From contig JAFGFL010000091.1 in the NCBI GenBank assembly GCA_016931055.1, forward strand, positions 1-42,107: a stretch of DNA of 42,107 nucleotides, written 5' to 3'. Shown here in pieces: positions 34,281 to 41,885 of the stretch (the first letter of the stretch is position 1; each line of letters opens with the position of its first letter). The notes beneath the pieces were generated by a model. That model did not search any database, was not told where the DNA came from, and saw only the letters and a program-made list of their open reading frames with translations. Position numbers and translations under genes: made by a program. This stretch comes from Candidatus Omnitrophota bacterium (GTDB taxonomy: Bacteria > Omnitrophota > Gorgyraeia > Zapsychrales > Zapsychraceae).

Positions 34281-34446
34281 GAGCCCTCCGAGAAGAAAAA
34301 CTCCCCGAGGGCTCACCCTGAGTGAGCCCGAAGGGCGAATCGAAGGGTCTCTCGCAAAGAGATCCTTCGACTCCGCCCCTCGGCGTAGCCTCGGGGCTTC
34401 GCTCAGGATGAGGGGTCGAAGACAATTGGAAACTCCCCGACCCCTC
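34281..34446. repeat. Composite palindromic repeat between metH and the ccdA-like gene
   Basis: A hairpin GAGCCCTC (34281-34288) / GAGGGCTC (34307-34314), a central long inverted repeat built around CGAAGGGTCTCTC (34341-34353) / GAGATCCTTCG (34360-34370) and their extensions, and a hairpin GAGGGGTCG (34410-34418) / CGACCCCTC (34438-34446). The CTTCGACTCCGCTCAGGATGA-like core resembles a repeat common in environmental bacterial genomes. Confidence 0.8.
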
Positions 34447-34539
34447 AATTATATAGAATTTTCGACTAAAAGATGGAAGCACTTATGGTTTTGGTGTAAC
34501 ATATGGAGCCATACAGGGTATTCATAAACGGGTTGACAT

Positions 34540-35214
34540 ATGGAATTACAGGGCAATGTTTTTGATTATTTTATAGTCTTTTGGGCCGGGGTGTTGGTCA
34601 GCTTTACGCCTTGCGTCTATCCGGTCATGCCGTTAACGGCAAGTTTTATCGCCGGGATCAATACCAAAGGCACAAAATGGATGGGGTTTATCCTTTCGTT
34701 GATCTATGTCCTGGGGCTGGCACTGACCTATTGCGCTTTGGCGGTGTTTGCGGCTTTGACGGGAAAGTTCTTTGGCCAAGTCCAGAATCACCCTGTTGTT
34801 TTTATTGGCATTGCCAACATTTTCCTGTTTTTCGCTTTGGTGATGTTTGACGTGATTCATTTGCCTAATTTTGGCGTTAATCTCCAGAACAAGATAAAGA
34901 TCAAAAACATCTGGACGGTCATATTATTCGGAATGGCGTCCGGTTTGGCGGTCAGCGCGTGTACGGCGCCGGTATTGGGAGCGCTTTTGGTGTACGTCGC
35001 TTCCAAACAAAATATTATCCATGCCGTGAGCTTGATGTTCGTTTTTTCTTACGGGGTCGGGGCGTCATTGATCTTGGTGGGGACGTTCAGCGGGATATTG
35101 GGGAGTTTGCCGAAATCCGGGAAATGGTTCATTCTGGTGAAACAATTTTGCGGCCTTGTTCTTATTATTGCCGCGGAGTATTTTCTGGTCAGGGCAGGAG
35201 TGCTGCTTATTTAA
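34540..35214 (+). CDS. ccdA: CcdA/DsbD-type transmembrane thiol-disulfide transporter
   Basis: A 224-aa membrane protein with about six hydrophobic segments. It carries the two conserved redox cysteines: Cys25 in VSFTPCVYPVMP and Cys141 in VSACTAPVLGALL, placed as in CcdA and the membrane domain of DsbD. It passes electrons from cytoplasmic thioredoxin to extracytoplasmic thiol proteins. The next gene, 20 bp away, encodes a periplasmic TlpA-like thioredoxin, the natural partner. No cytochrome c maturation genes are near, so the final acceptor is unknown. Confidence 0.9.
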   Translation: MELQGNVFDYFIVFWAGVLVSFTPCVYPVMPLTASFIAGINTKGTKWMGFILSLIYVLGLALTYCALAVFAALTGKFFGQVQNHPVVFIGIANIFLFFALVMFDVIHLPNFGVNLQNKIKIKNIWTVILFGMASGLAVSACTAPVLGALLVYVASKQNIIHAVSLMFVFSYGVGASLILVGTFSGILGSLPKSGKWFILVKQFCGLVLIIAAEYFLVRAGVLLI

Positions 35215-35234
35215 ACCGATAAAGGGAGATTGGT

Positions 35235-35741
35235 ATGAGAAGAAATATCCGTTTTATTACAATGGTCGCTTTAGTTGCATTGGCCTTTTATCCAGTACAG
35301 GCTTCCGGGCAGGTCTTCTTCATGGAAAATCCTAACGTCGGAAAAGAAGCCCAGGAATTTACTTTGAAAGTTCTGGATGGCACGGAGGTTAACTTGAGTG
35401 AAGTCCGTAAAGGTAAAAAAGCCGTTATCTTATTCTGGGCGACATGGTGTCCGCATTGCCGAGGGGCTTTAAACGGGTTGAGGCAAAAAAAGCAGGAAAT
35501 TGAGAATCAAGATATCAAGATTATCCTTATTGATGTGGGAGAGAGCCGAGAGGTTGTTGGAAAGTTCTTTGAGAAAAATGGCATTGATATGGATGTCTTT
35601 CTTGATGAGGCAACAGAGGTCTCGGAGATTTACGGGGTCGTCGGGATCCCAACGTTCTATTTTATCGGAGAAGACGGGATCATTAGAAAGGTCCGCAATA
35701 GTTTGCCGCAGGATTTAGAAATGGTTTTTTACGGAGCTTAA
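35235..35741 (+). CDS. TlpA-like periplasmic thioredoxin-family protein
   Basis: A 168-aa secreted thioredoxin-fold protein. A signal peptide ends near residue 23 (YPVQA-SG). The active site is CPHC (72-75) in ILFWATWCPHCRGAL, and the cis-Pro is in VVGIPTFYFIGEDG. CPHC together with the membrane CcdA-like neighbour suggests a reductase or isomerase kept reduced by that protein. Ribosome-binding site AAAGGGAG. A strong terminator follows. Confidence 0.92.
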   Translation: MRRNIRFITMVALVALAFYPVQASGQVFFMENPNVGKEAQEFTLKVLDGTEVNLSEVRKGKKAVILFWATWCPHCRGALNGLRQKKQEIENQDIKIILIDVGESREVVGKFFEKNGIDMDVFLDEATEVSEIYGVVGIPTFYFIGEDGIIRKVRNSLPQDLEMVFYGA

Positions 35742-35770
35742 GCAGGAAATACGGCAAAAGGTGGAATGAA

Positions 35771-35806
35771 AAAGGCCGGCAAAATCGCCGGCCTTTTCAG
35801 TTTTTT
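35771..35806 (+). terminator. Intrinsic terminator after the ccdA-tlpA pair
   Basis: AAAGGCCGGC (35771-35780) pairs perfectly with GCCGGCCTTT (35787-35796) around a 6-nt loop; a T-rich stretch follows. Confidence 0.9.
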
Positions 35807-35853
35807 GTTGTAAAATGCCATTTAAAAGCGCATGATACTGGCCAGGGGATGTT

Positions 35854-36555
35854 ATGTATAAAACGGGGATCCTATTATCCATATTTTTGATTTTTGGACT
35901 GACTGAATGTGTATTTGCCGAGGAGGATTTTACCATGCGTCAAAGGGAGCAAATGGTTGATCAGCAAATTGAGCGCAGGGGGATTCTTGACAAAAAAGTT
36001 TTAGACGCGATGAGGCGCGTCCAACGGCATCTCTTTGTCCCGCCAGAACTCCATGATACCGCGTATGAAGACTATCCTCTTCCCATTGGGTACGGGCAGA
36101 CGATTTCTCAGCCCTATATTGTTGCCTATATGACGGAAACCGCTTTATTGAAGGCGGGGGATAAAGTGCTTGAGATCGGGACCGGTTCCGGATACCAGGC
36201 GGCTATTTTGGCGGAGATCGTAGACGAAGTTTATAGCATTGAAATTGTGCAAGGGCTTGCTGAAACAGCGGAAGAAAGGCTGAAAGGCCTTGGTTACGAG
36301 AATATTTATGTCCGATGTGGGGACGGGTATAAAGGGTGGCCGGAAAAAGCCCCGTTTGACGCGATCATTGTCACGGCGGCGCCGGACGCGATCCCGCAGG
36401 AATTGGTCCATCAGCTGAAAGTGGGCGGCCGGATGATCATCCCCATCGGGTCCATTTACCAAGAATTGTATCGCATCACAAGAACAGAAGGAGGGACTAA
36501 AAAAGAAACGCTCCTTCCCGTCCGCTTTGTCCCTATGGTGCACGGCGATGAATAA
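35854..36555 (+). CDS. pcm: Protein-L-isoaspartate O-methyltransferase with optional signal peptide
   Basis: It repairs isoaspartyl residues in aged proteins using S-adenosylmethionine. The enzyme core is intact: QTISQPYIVAYM (82-93) contains the conserved active-site segment and VLEIGTGSGYQAA (105-117) the SAM loop. From ATG 35854 the protein is 233 aa with an apparent signal peptide (1-22, ending CVFA-EE), suggesting export. A second ATG at 35935 (residue 28) is preceded by GAGGAGG at 8-bp spacing, a much better ribosome site than the AGGGGA before 35854, and would give a 206-aa cytoplasmic enzyme of normal length. Both forms may be made. Confidence 0.93.
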   Translation: MYKTGILLSIFLIFGLTECVFAEEDFTMRQREQMVDQQIERRGILDKKVLDAMRRVQRHLFVPPELHDTAYEDYPLPIGYGQTISQPYIVAYMTETALLKAGDKVLEIGTGSGYQAAILAEIVDEVYSIEIVQGLAETAEERLKGLGYENIYVRCGDGYKGWPEKAPFDAIIVTAAPDAIPQELVHQLKVGGRMIIPIGSIYQELYRITRTEGGTKKETLLPVRFVPMVHGDE

Positions 36556-36570
36556 GTTCCGCAACTCTTC

Positions 36571-37449
36571 TTACTTCCCGCTTCTCACTTGTTCCAATAT
36601 TTCTTTAGTTGGATTGACCTTGTTCAAACAATAGAAATGAAGGCCGGGGGCGCCGCGATCGAGCAGTTCGCGGCATTGGCGCACGGCGAACTGAATGCCG
36701 GCTTGAAGGGTCGTTTCTTCATCTCCCTGGATGGGTTCAAAGATCTTTTTGATCTCTTCCGTGATGGCGGTCCCGCAAAGGCCGCAGAATTTCACGAGGT
36801 TCTGATAGTTGGTGACCGGAAGGATCCCCGGGATGACGGGAACGGTCACGCCAAGACCCCTTAACCGTTTGACATAATCAAAATAATCATTGTTATTAAA
36901 AAATAATTGGGTAATGACAAAATCGGCGCCGTTGTCGATTTTTGTTTTTAGGTATTGGGCATCCTTCTTTTTATCCGGGCAGAGGATATGCCCTTCCGGG
37001 AATCCGGCCACCCCGATGCAGAAATAGTCTTGAAAATGTTGGCGCACAAAGGCGCAAAGCTCGCAGGAATATTTAAAATTGTCATGGCCCGGCTGCCAAT
37101 CGGGATTGTCCAAGGGGGGATCGCCGCGCAAGGCCAGGATGTTGTTGATCCCGCGGGCTTTGATGTTGTCCAGAATGTTTTTGATCTCCTTTTTGGTATG
37201 AAGGACGCACGTCAAATGGGCCAGCCCGATGATCCCGTGATTATTCTGGATATGTTCCACGACATCCAAGGTCTTTTCGCGGCTTCCCCCGCCGGCGCCG
37301 TACGTGCAGGAGATAAAATCCGGCTTAAGGTCCGATAGCTGCCCGATTGTATTCAGTAAATTCGCGTAGCCTTTGTCTGTTTTTGGGGGGAACAGTTCAA
37401 AGGAAAATATCCGCTTCTTGGTTTTAAAGATTTCACTTATTTTTTTCAT
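36571..37449 (-). CDS. metF: Methylenetetrahydrofolate reductase
   Basis: MetF reduces 5,10-methylenetetrahydrofolate to 5-methyltetrahydrofolate, the methyl donor for MetH. The 292-aa protein is of normal length and opens FSFELFPPKTDKGYANL, with CTYGAGGG near 50 and ALRGDPP near 105, then GVAGFPEGH. FFNNNDYFDYVKRL and PGILPVTN are the later family segments. It is convergent with pcm (15-bp gap). No strong ribosome-binding site is seen upstream of ATG 37449. It is unusual that metF lies apart from metH and on the other strand. Confidence 0.95.
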   Translation of the reverse strand: MKKISEIFKTKKRIFSFELFPPKTDKGYANLLNTIGQLSDLKPDFISCTYGAGGGSREKTLDVVEHIQNNHGIIGLAHLTCVLHTKKEIKNILDNIKARGINNILALRGDPPLDNPDWQPGHDNFKYSCELCAFVRQHFQDYFCIGVAGFPEGHILCPDKKKDAQYLKTKIDNGADFVITQLFFNNNDYFDYVKRLRGLGVTVPVIPGILPVTNYQNLVKFCGLCGTAITEEIKKIFEPIQGDEETTLQAGIQFAVRQCRELLDRGAPGLHFYCLNKVNPTKEILEQVRSGK

Positions 37450-37510
37450 TAGTTGTAGATATTATCCGCTGGCTTTGTTAATATGTGTATGCCCTATCTT
37501 GATCGGGTTG

Positions 37511-37625
37511 AAAAACATTTTGAACGCGAATAGCCGCAAATCAAACGCTGATGTACGCGAATGTCAGTACTCTTATTTGCGATTATTCGTATGTAATTCG
37601 CGAAGATTCGCGTTGAAAAAGTTTT
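37511..37625. repeat. CGCGAAT-type palindromic intergenic repeat
   Basis: The ends are reverse complementary (AACGCGAAT at 37523-37531 and ATTCGCGTT at 37606-37614), with further CGCGAAT/ATTCGCG and GCAAAT/ATTTGC units between. It lies between divergent metF and the epimerase gene. Confidence 0.75.
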
Positions 37626-37690
37626 ACGACGATATCTATTTTAGGGGCATATTTTAAACTTATCAAAGAATTTTGCAACAAAATTCGATC

Positions 37691-38770
37691 ATGGGCGTTG
37701 TCCTCATTACAGGTTCGTCTGGATTGATCGGCTCGGAAGCGGCGCGGTATTTTGCCGGCAAGGGAATGCAAATCGTCGGCATCGATAACGACATGCGCGC
37801 CTATTTTTTCGGGCCGGGAGCCTCAACAGCGTGGAATAAAAAAGCGCTGAAGAAAGAGGTTAAGGCTTACGTCCATAAAGACCTGGATATCCGCGATATT
37901 GGGCGGCTCGGGAAGGTTTTTACGAAATATAAAAAGGATATCCGGTTGGTCATTCACACGGCGGCGCAGCCGTCGCATGATTGGGCCGCAAGAGAACCGT
38001 TAACGGATTTCGGGATCAATGCCAACGGCACGTTAAATCTGCTTGAGTCGACACGGCTTCATTGCCCCGAAGCCGTTTTTATTTTTACCAGCACAAACAA
38101 GGTGTACGGCGACCTTCCGAATTCGCTTCCGCTTCAAGAACTGGAAACCCGCTGGGAACTCCCGAAGGGCCATCCGTTTTATGACGGTATCGATGAGTCC
38201 ATGAGCATCGACCAATCCAAGCATTCTTTGTTCGGCGCCTCGAAAGCGGCGGCGGACATTCTTGTCCAGGAATACGGCCGGTACTTTGGCATGAAGACAG
38301 CCTGCTTCCGCGGAGGGTGCCTGACCGGGCCGAACCATGCGGGCGCGCAGCTGCACGGATTTTTAGCGTATTTGATGAAATGCTGCGTGACCGGAGAGAA
38401 ATACACGGTCTTTGGTTACAAAGGCAAACAGGTGCGGGACAATATCCACAGTTATGATTTGATTACGGCATTTGACGCGTTTTTCCGGAATCCTCACGTT
38501 GCCGAGGTGTACAACATGGGCGGCGGCCGAGAGAACAGTTGTTCGATGCTGGAAGCCATCAAGGCCTGTGAAAAAATGACAGGCAAGAAATTAAACTGGA
38601 ATTACTCCGAGACAAACCGCAGCGGCGATCACATCTGGTACATCAGCCACTTGGGGAAATTCCAGTCGCATTATCCCGATTGGCGGCAGAAACACGGCCT
38701 GCAGGATACGTTAATACAGATTTATGAGAATAATGTCAAACGCTGGCAGGCAGAAAAGAATATTTGGTAA
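37691..38770 (+). CDS. NAD-dependent epimerase, CDP-paratose 2-epimerase-like
   Basis: A 359-aa extended short-chain dehydrogenase. The NAD-binding loop is [11 protein letters not shown] at the start, followed by [21 protein letters not shown], a stretch that recalls CDP-sugar 2-epimerases. STNKVYGD and FRGGCLTGP are family segments. At the YxxxK catalytic site the sequence reads FGASK, so the tyrosine is replaced by phenylalanine. ATG 37691 gives the usual N-terminus; a TTG at 37673 would add six residues. Likely role: making a nucleotide sugar for surface polysaccharide. The exact substrate is open. Confidence 0.82.
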   Translation: MGVVLITGSSGLIGSEAARYFAGKGMQIVGIDNDMRAYFFGPGASTAWNKKALKKEVKAYVHKDLDIRDIGRLGKVFTKYKKDIRLVIHTAAQPSHDWAAREPLTDFGINANGTLNLLESTRLHCPEAVFIFTSTNKVYGDLPNSLPLQELETRWELPKGHPFYDGIDESMSIDQSKHSLFGASKAAADILVQEYGRYFGMKTACFRGGCLTGPNHAGAQLHGFLAYLMKCCVTGEKYTVFGYKGKQVRDNIHSYDLITAFDAFFRNPHVAEVYNMGGGRENSCSMLEAIKACEKMTGKKLNWNYSETNRSGDHIWYISHLGKFQSHYPDWRQKHGLQDTLIQIYENNVKRWQAEKNIW

Positions 38771-38783
38771 CTTTCTTGAATGC

Positions 38784-38812
38784 TTGACTTTTCAATAAGT
38801 TTAAGTTATGTT
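38784..38812 (+). promoter_or_regulatory. Promoter of the DUF6580-like gene
   Basis: TTGACT (38784-38789), 17-bp spacer, TATGTT (38807-38812). The leader would be about 17 nt, carrying the AAGGAGG ribosome site just before ATG 38836. Confidence 0.55.
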
Positions 38813-38835
38813 AGTCCAAAAAGAAGGAGGATGCT

Positions 38836-39336
38836 ATGTTAGCACTTTGCCTTTTGGTTCTTGGAATCTTCTCGAGATTAATCATTCATCCCTGGAATTT
38901 CACGCCGGTCATTGCCATGGCCTTGTTCGGCGGCGTTTATTTAAGGAAGAAGCAGGCGATCATCCTGCCGCTGGTTCTCTTTGCGGTGACCGATTTGATC
39001 TTGGGGGTTCATAAGACGATGTTCTTCACCTGGGGCAGTGTCGTCGCGATCGCGGCGATAGGCCTTTGGGTTAAAAAGAATAAAAACCTGGCAACGATTT
39101 TAGGAAGCGGCGTAGCTTCGGCCGTCCTCTTTTTTATCGTCACGAATTTCGGTGTCTGGCTGGCCTCAGGAATGTATCCGCATACTTGGGCAGGTTTCTC
39201 GGAATGTTTCGTCCTGGCGGTCCCGTTTTTCAGGGGGACGCTTTTAAGCACTTTGGTTTATGGGGCCATTCTTTTTGGCGTGTATGAGCTGATCGCGGCC
39301 AGGATCAAAGACACACGATTGAGCCACGTTCTTTAA
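38836..39336 (+). CDS. DUF6580-like membrane protein
   Basis: A 166-aa integral membrane protein with about five hydrophobic segments, recalling the DUF6580 family, which resembles the substrate-binding subunits of ECF-type vitamin transporters. Conserved-looking positions are NFTPVIAMALFGG (near 20-33), DLILGVH, TNFGVWLASGMYP and AVPFFRGTL. Ribosome site AAGGAGG, 7 bp before the ATG. It sits immediately before the cobalamin riboswitch and receptor gene, which suggests, without proving, a link to cobalamin or other vitamin uptake. Confidence 0.75.
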   Translation: MLALCLLVLGIFSRLIIHPWNFTPVIAMALFGGVYLRKKQAIILPLVLFAVTDLILGVHKTMFFTWGSVVAIAAIGLWVKKNKNLATILGSGVASAVLFFIVTNFGVWLASGMYPHTWAGFSECFVLAVPFFRGTLLSTLVYGAILFGVYELIAARIKDTRLSHVL

Positions 39337-39348
39337 ATCTAAAATTCT

Positions 39349-39505
39349 CTATGTCGGTTCCCAACGGGAACGTTGGGATTAAATGGGAATCCGGTGAGGC
39401 GGCCCGAATATGGAAACAAAGGGCCGAAAGTCCGGAGCGGTCCCGCCACTGTGATCGTACCCCTCGGATTATAAGATGGGGTACGAAAGTCAGAAAACGG
39501 CCGAT
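39349..39505 (+). promoter_or_regulatory. Cobalamin riboswitch
   Basis: Hallmarks of the adenosylcobalamin riboswitch are readable: GGGAATCCGGTGAGG (39385-39399), the B12 box GAGCGGTCCCGCCACTGTGA (about 39434-39453), and AAGTCAGAAAACGGCC (39487-39502). TCGGTT near 39354 can pair with AACGGCCGA at the end to close P1. It precedes a terminator and a TonB-dependent receptor, so cobalamin binding should lower receptor expression. Confidence 0.95.
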
Positions 39506-39574
39506 ATTGTTGCTCGATGATGCCGCGCGAGACGGCAGCGTTGGACATATATTTTTAGGAACTAGCAACGGGTA

Positions 39575-39610
39575 AACTCCTAGCCGAAAGATTTCGGTTA
39601 GGAGTTTTTT
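39575..39610 (+). terminator. Riboswitch-controlled intrinsic terminator
   Basis: AACTCCTAGCCGAAA (39575-39589) pairs with TTTCGGTTAGGAGTT (39592-39606), 15 bp with one G-T pair, followed by six Ts. It ends 15 bp before the receptor start codon, the usual place for the regulated terminator. Confidence 0.9.
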
Positions 39611-39624
39611 ATTTGGGAGGAACA

Positions 39625-41634
39625 ATGAGGAAAGACATCGTTTGTTTATTTGTTTCATTCATGGTAATGGTTACGGGCATTAAGAATACTTCGGCTGATA
39701 TCGCGACAGAAATGGACACGGTCGTTGTGACCGCGACGCGCATTGCCCAGCATAACTACAAGATTGCGGGCAACGTCACGGTGATCACAAAGGAGGAAAT
39801 AGAAGCTTCCAACGCGCAAAGCGTCCCGGACATTCTTAAAGAGGCGCTGGGGATCCATGTTTTTGACAAGAACACGGCAAAAACCGCTGTGGTCGACATG
39901 CGCGGGTTCGGGGATGCGGCGACCAGCAATGTCCTGGTACTGGTCAATGACCGCAAGATCAACGCGGTCGACATCTCGGGCGCGGACCTCATTCAGGTCC
40001 CCATCGAGGCCGTCGAACGCATCGAGATCGTCCGCGGCGCCGGATCCGTCTTGTACGGGGATAATGCGGTCGGAGGGGTCGTGAATATCATTACAAAGAA
40101 AGGGGAGGGCGATTTCTCGGGCAAACTGGGCGGCGTTTACGGCAGTTATGACACGCGGGGGACCGACCTGGAAATTTCCGGTGAGAAGCATCATATTTCC
40201 TATCTTTTCTACGCGAAATATTTTGACCAGCGGGGTTTCAGGCAGAACAGCGATGTCTTAAATGATGACTTCAGCACGCGGCTGGGGTATGAATTGTCCG
40301 ACAAGGTGTCCGTGGATTTTAACTTCGGCCGGCACGAAGACCGTTACGGTTTACCGGGCGGGTTAAACACGACGGAACTGGAATCTTTGGGGCGCAGGGC
40401 CTCTGTGGAGGAGGAAAATTACGCAACGACAAAAGACCAATACTTCAATGTGTCCTTTGACGTCAATCCCTGGCCGGAGGATGTTTATTTCGGGGACTTT
40501 GTTCTTGACCTATATTACCGGGACAGGGACGTGTTTGACGACTTTTTCGGCTCTCAGACGGATCGGGCGGCGGAAACCAAAGGGATCATCGCCAAATATA
40601 TTTTCGATCACACGATTTTTGACAAGGAAGTGAACTTTGTGACCGGCATCGATTACTACGATCACGAGAATGATATCATCGGCCGGGGCAGCAACGCCGT
40701 GGACCTGACGATTTCCAAAGAAGAATTCGGGATCTACGGGTTCGCGCAGTATGAATGGATGGAAAACGTCTTTGTCAACGGCGGCACGCGCTTTCACAAG
40801 GCGGATTATGCCTTCAGCCAGCGGGATGTGGCCATCGATGAGAAGCAGGGCCCCGAGGAATCCGTGTCCATGGTCGGCATGAAGTACGAATACGCGGAAG
40901 GGTCCACGGCGCACTTCAATGTCCAGCAGACGTTCCGATTTTTGGCGACAGACGAATGGTACAGTTCCTCCAACTTTCCCGATTTCGGGATCACGCCTCA
41001 TTTGAATACCGACCTCAAACAGCAGACGGGCATTCAATATGAGATTGGAATCAAACACAATTTCGGCGACAAGATGATTGTCAGCGTGACCCCCTATTGG
41101 ATGGACCTGAAAAACGAGATTTTCTTTGACCCGGTCATGTTCGTCAACGCCAATTACGATAAAACGCGGCGGATCGGGCTCGAGGTCGGACAGCAGGCCG
41201 ACCTGCAGAAGTTTTTGGAACTCGGGTTTCTGGACAAGCTGGAGTTTTTTGCCAACTACACTTATCAGAACCCGCAGTTCCGGGATGGGCCTAACGACGG
41301 CAAAGATATCCCCATTGTCCCGAGGCACCAGGCGAGCTTGGGGATCATTTCGGAATTCTTTAAGAATTACCATGTTTCTCTGATGGGGCGGTATGTCGGG
41401 TCCCGCTTCGCCATCAACGACACGTTAAATGAGACCTCTCCCATCAAACCTTACTTTGTCCTCGATGGAAAGATCGCCTACAAAAGGGAAGAGCTCGAGC
41501 TGTATCTGGCCGTTAATAATATGTTGGACAAAAAATACTTTTCCTATGCGGCCAAATCGGCCTTTAGCAGTGCCAAAGACTATTACCCGGCGCCGGAGCA
41601 GAATTTTACGGTTGGGGTGAATCTCAATTTTTGA
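39625..41634 (+). CDS. btuB: TonB-dependent outer membrane receptor, BtuB-like
   Basis: A 669-aa receptor that, driven by TonB, imports its ligand across the outer membrane. A signal peptide (1-25, ending TSA) is followed by the TonB box DTVVVTATR, a plug domain (about 40-145; VRGAGSVLYGDNAVGGVVNIITKKG) and a 22-strand-type beta-barrel ending in FTVGVNLNF with a C-terminal Phe. ATG 39625 is chosen because GGGAGGA lies just upstream; the frame begins at a TTG at 39613. A cobalamin riboswitch controls it, so cobalamin or a corrinoid is the probable ligand. BtuCDF and TonB genes are not in the window. Confidence 0.94.
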   Translation: MRKDIVCLFVSFMVMVTGIKNTSADIATEMDTVVVTATRIAQHNYKIAGNVTVITKEEIEASNAQSVPDILKEALGIHVFDKNTAKTAVVDMRGFGDAATSNVLVLVNDRKINAVDISGADLIQVPIEAVERIEIVRGAGSVLYGDNAVGGVVNIITKKGEGDFSGKLGGVYGSYDTRGTDLEISGEKHHISYLFYAKYFDQRGFRQNSDVLNDDFSTRLGYELSDKVSVDFNFGRHEDRYGLPGGLNTTELESLGRRASVEEENYATTKDQYFNVSFDVNPWPEDVYFGDFVLDLYYRDRDVFDDFFGSQTDRAAETKGIIAKYIFDHTIFDKEVNFVTGIDYYDHENDIIGRGSNAVDLTISKEEFGIYGFAQYEWMENVFVNGGTRFHKADYAFSQRDVAIDEKQGPEESVSMVGMKYEYAEGSTAHFNVQQTFRFLATDEWYSSSNFPDFGITPHLNTDLKQQTGIQYEIGIKHNFGDKMIVSVTPYWMDLKNEIFFDPVMFVNANYDKTRRIGLEVGQQADLQKFLELGFLDKLEFFANYTYQNPQFRDGPNDGKDIPIVPRHQASLGIISEFFKNYHVSLMGRYVGSRFAINDTLNETSPIKPYFVLDGKIAYKREELELYLAVNNMLDKKYFSYAAKSAFSSAKDYYPAPEQNFTVGVNLNF

Positions 41635-41651
41635 CCTTTCGGAAGTCCATG

Positions 41652-41685
41652 TCCTGAGGTGAGGGATTGCCCTTTCACCTCAGGA
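41652..41685 (+). terminator. Perfect 11-bp hairpin after the receptor gene
   Basis: TCCTGAGGTGA (41652-41662) pairs perfectly with TCACCTCAGGA (41675-41685) around a 12-nt loop. No T run follows, so it may be a weak terminator or a stabilising 3' end. Confidence 0.6.
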
Positions 41686-41816
41686 TGCCCTCGCAATATT
41701 AGTTCCGCTATTAGTTTCGCAAGTTCCATCTCGTTGAACAATCATGGGACCAGATAGCGTACTTCTAAATCTAGTTTTCAGCAATTATGATTAGAGATTT
41801 TTGGGCTAATTTATGC

Positions 41817-41844
41817 TTGACATACTAATGTCAGTACGTATAAT
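41817..41844 (+). promoter_or_regulatory. Perfect-consensus promoter with two palindromes
   Basis: TTGACA (41817-41822), 16-bp spacer, TATAAT (41839-41844): both hexamers match consensus exactly. TGACAT-ACTA-ATGTCA (41818-41833) overlaps the -35 and spacer, and GTTCAA-TAT-TTGAAC (41856-41870) lies just past the expected start. Both are possible repressor sites. Confidence 0.7.
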
Positions 41845-41885
41845 AATGGCAAATCGTTCAATATTTGAACAGAATATAACCTTTT

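Noticed and set aside
40510-41373. A 287-aa reverse-strand open frame in the receptor gene
   Set aside because: Antisense shadow of a strong TonB-receptor gene; composition is not protein-like.
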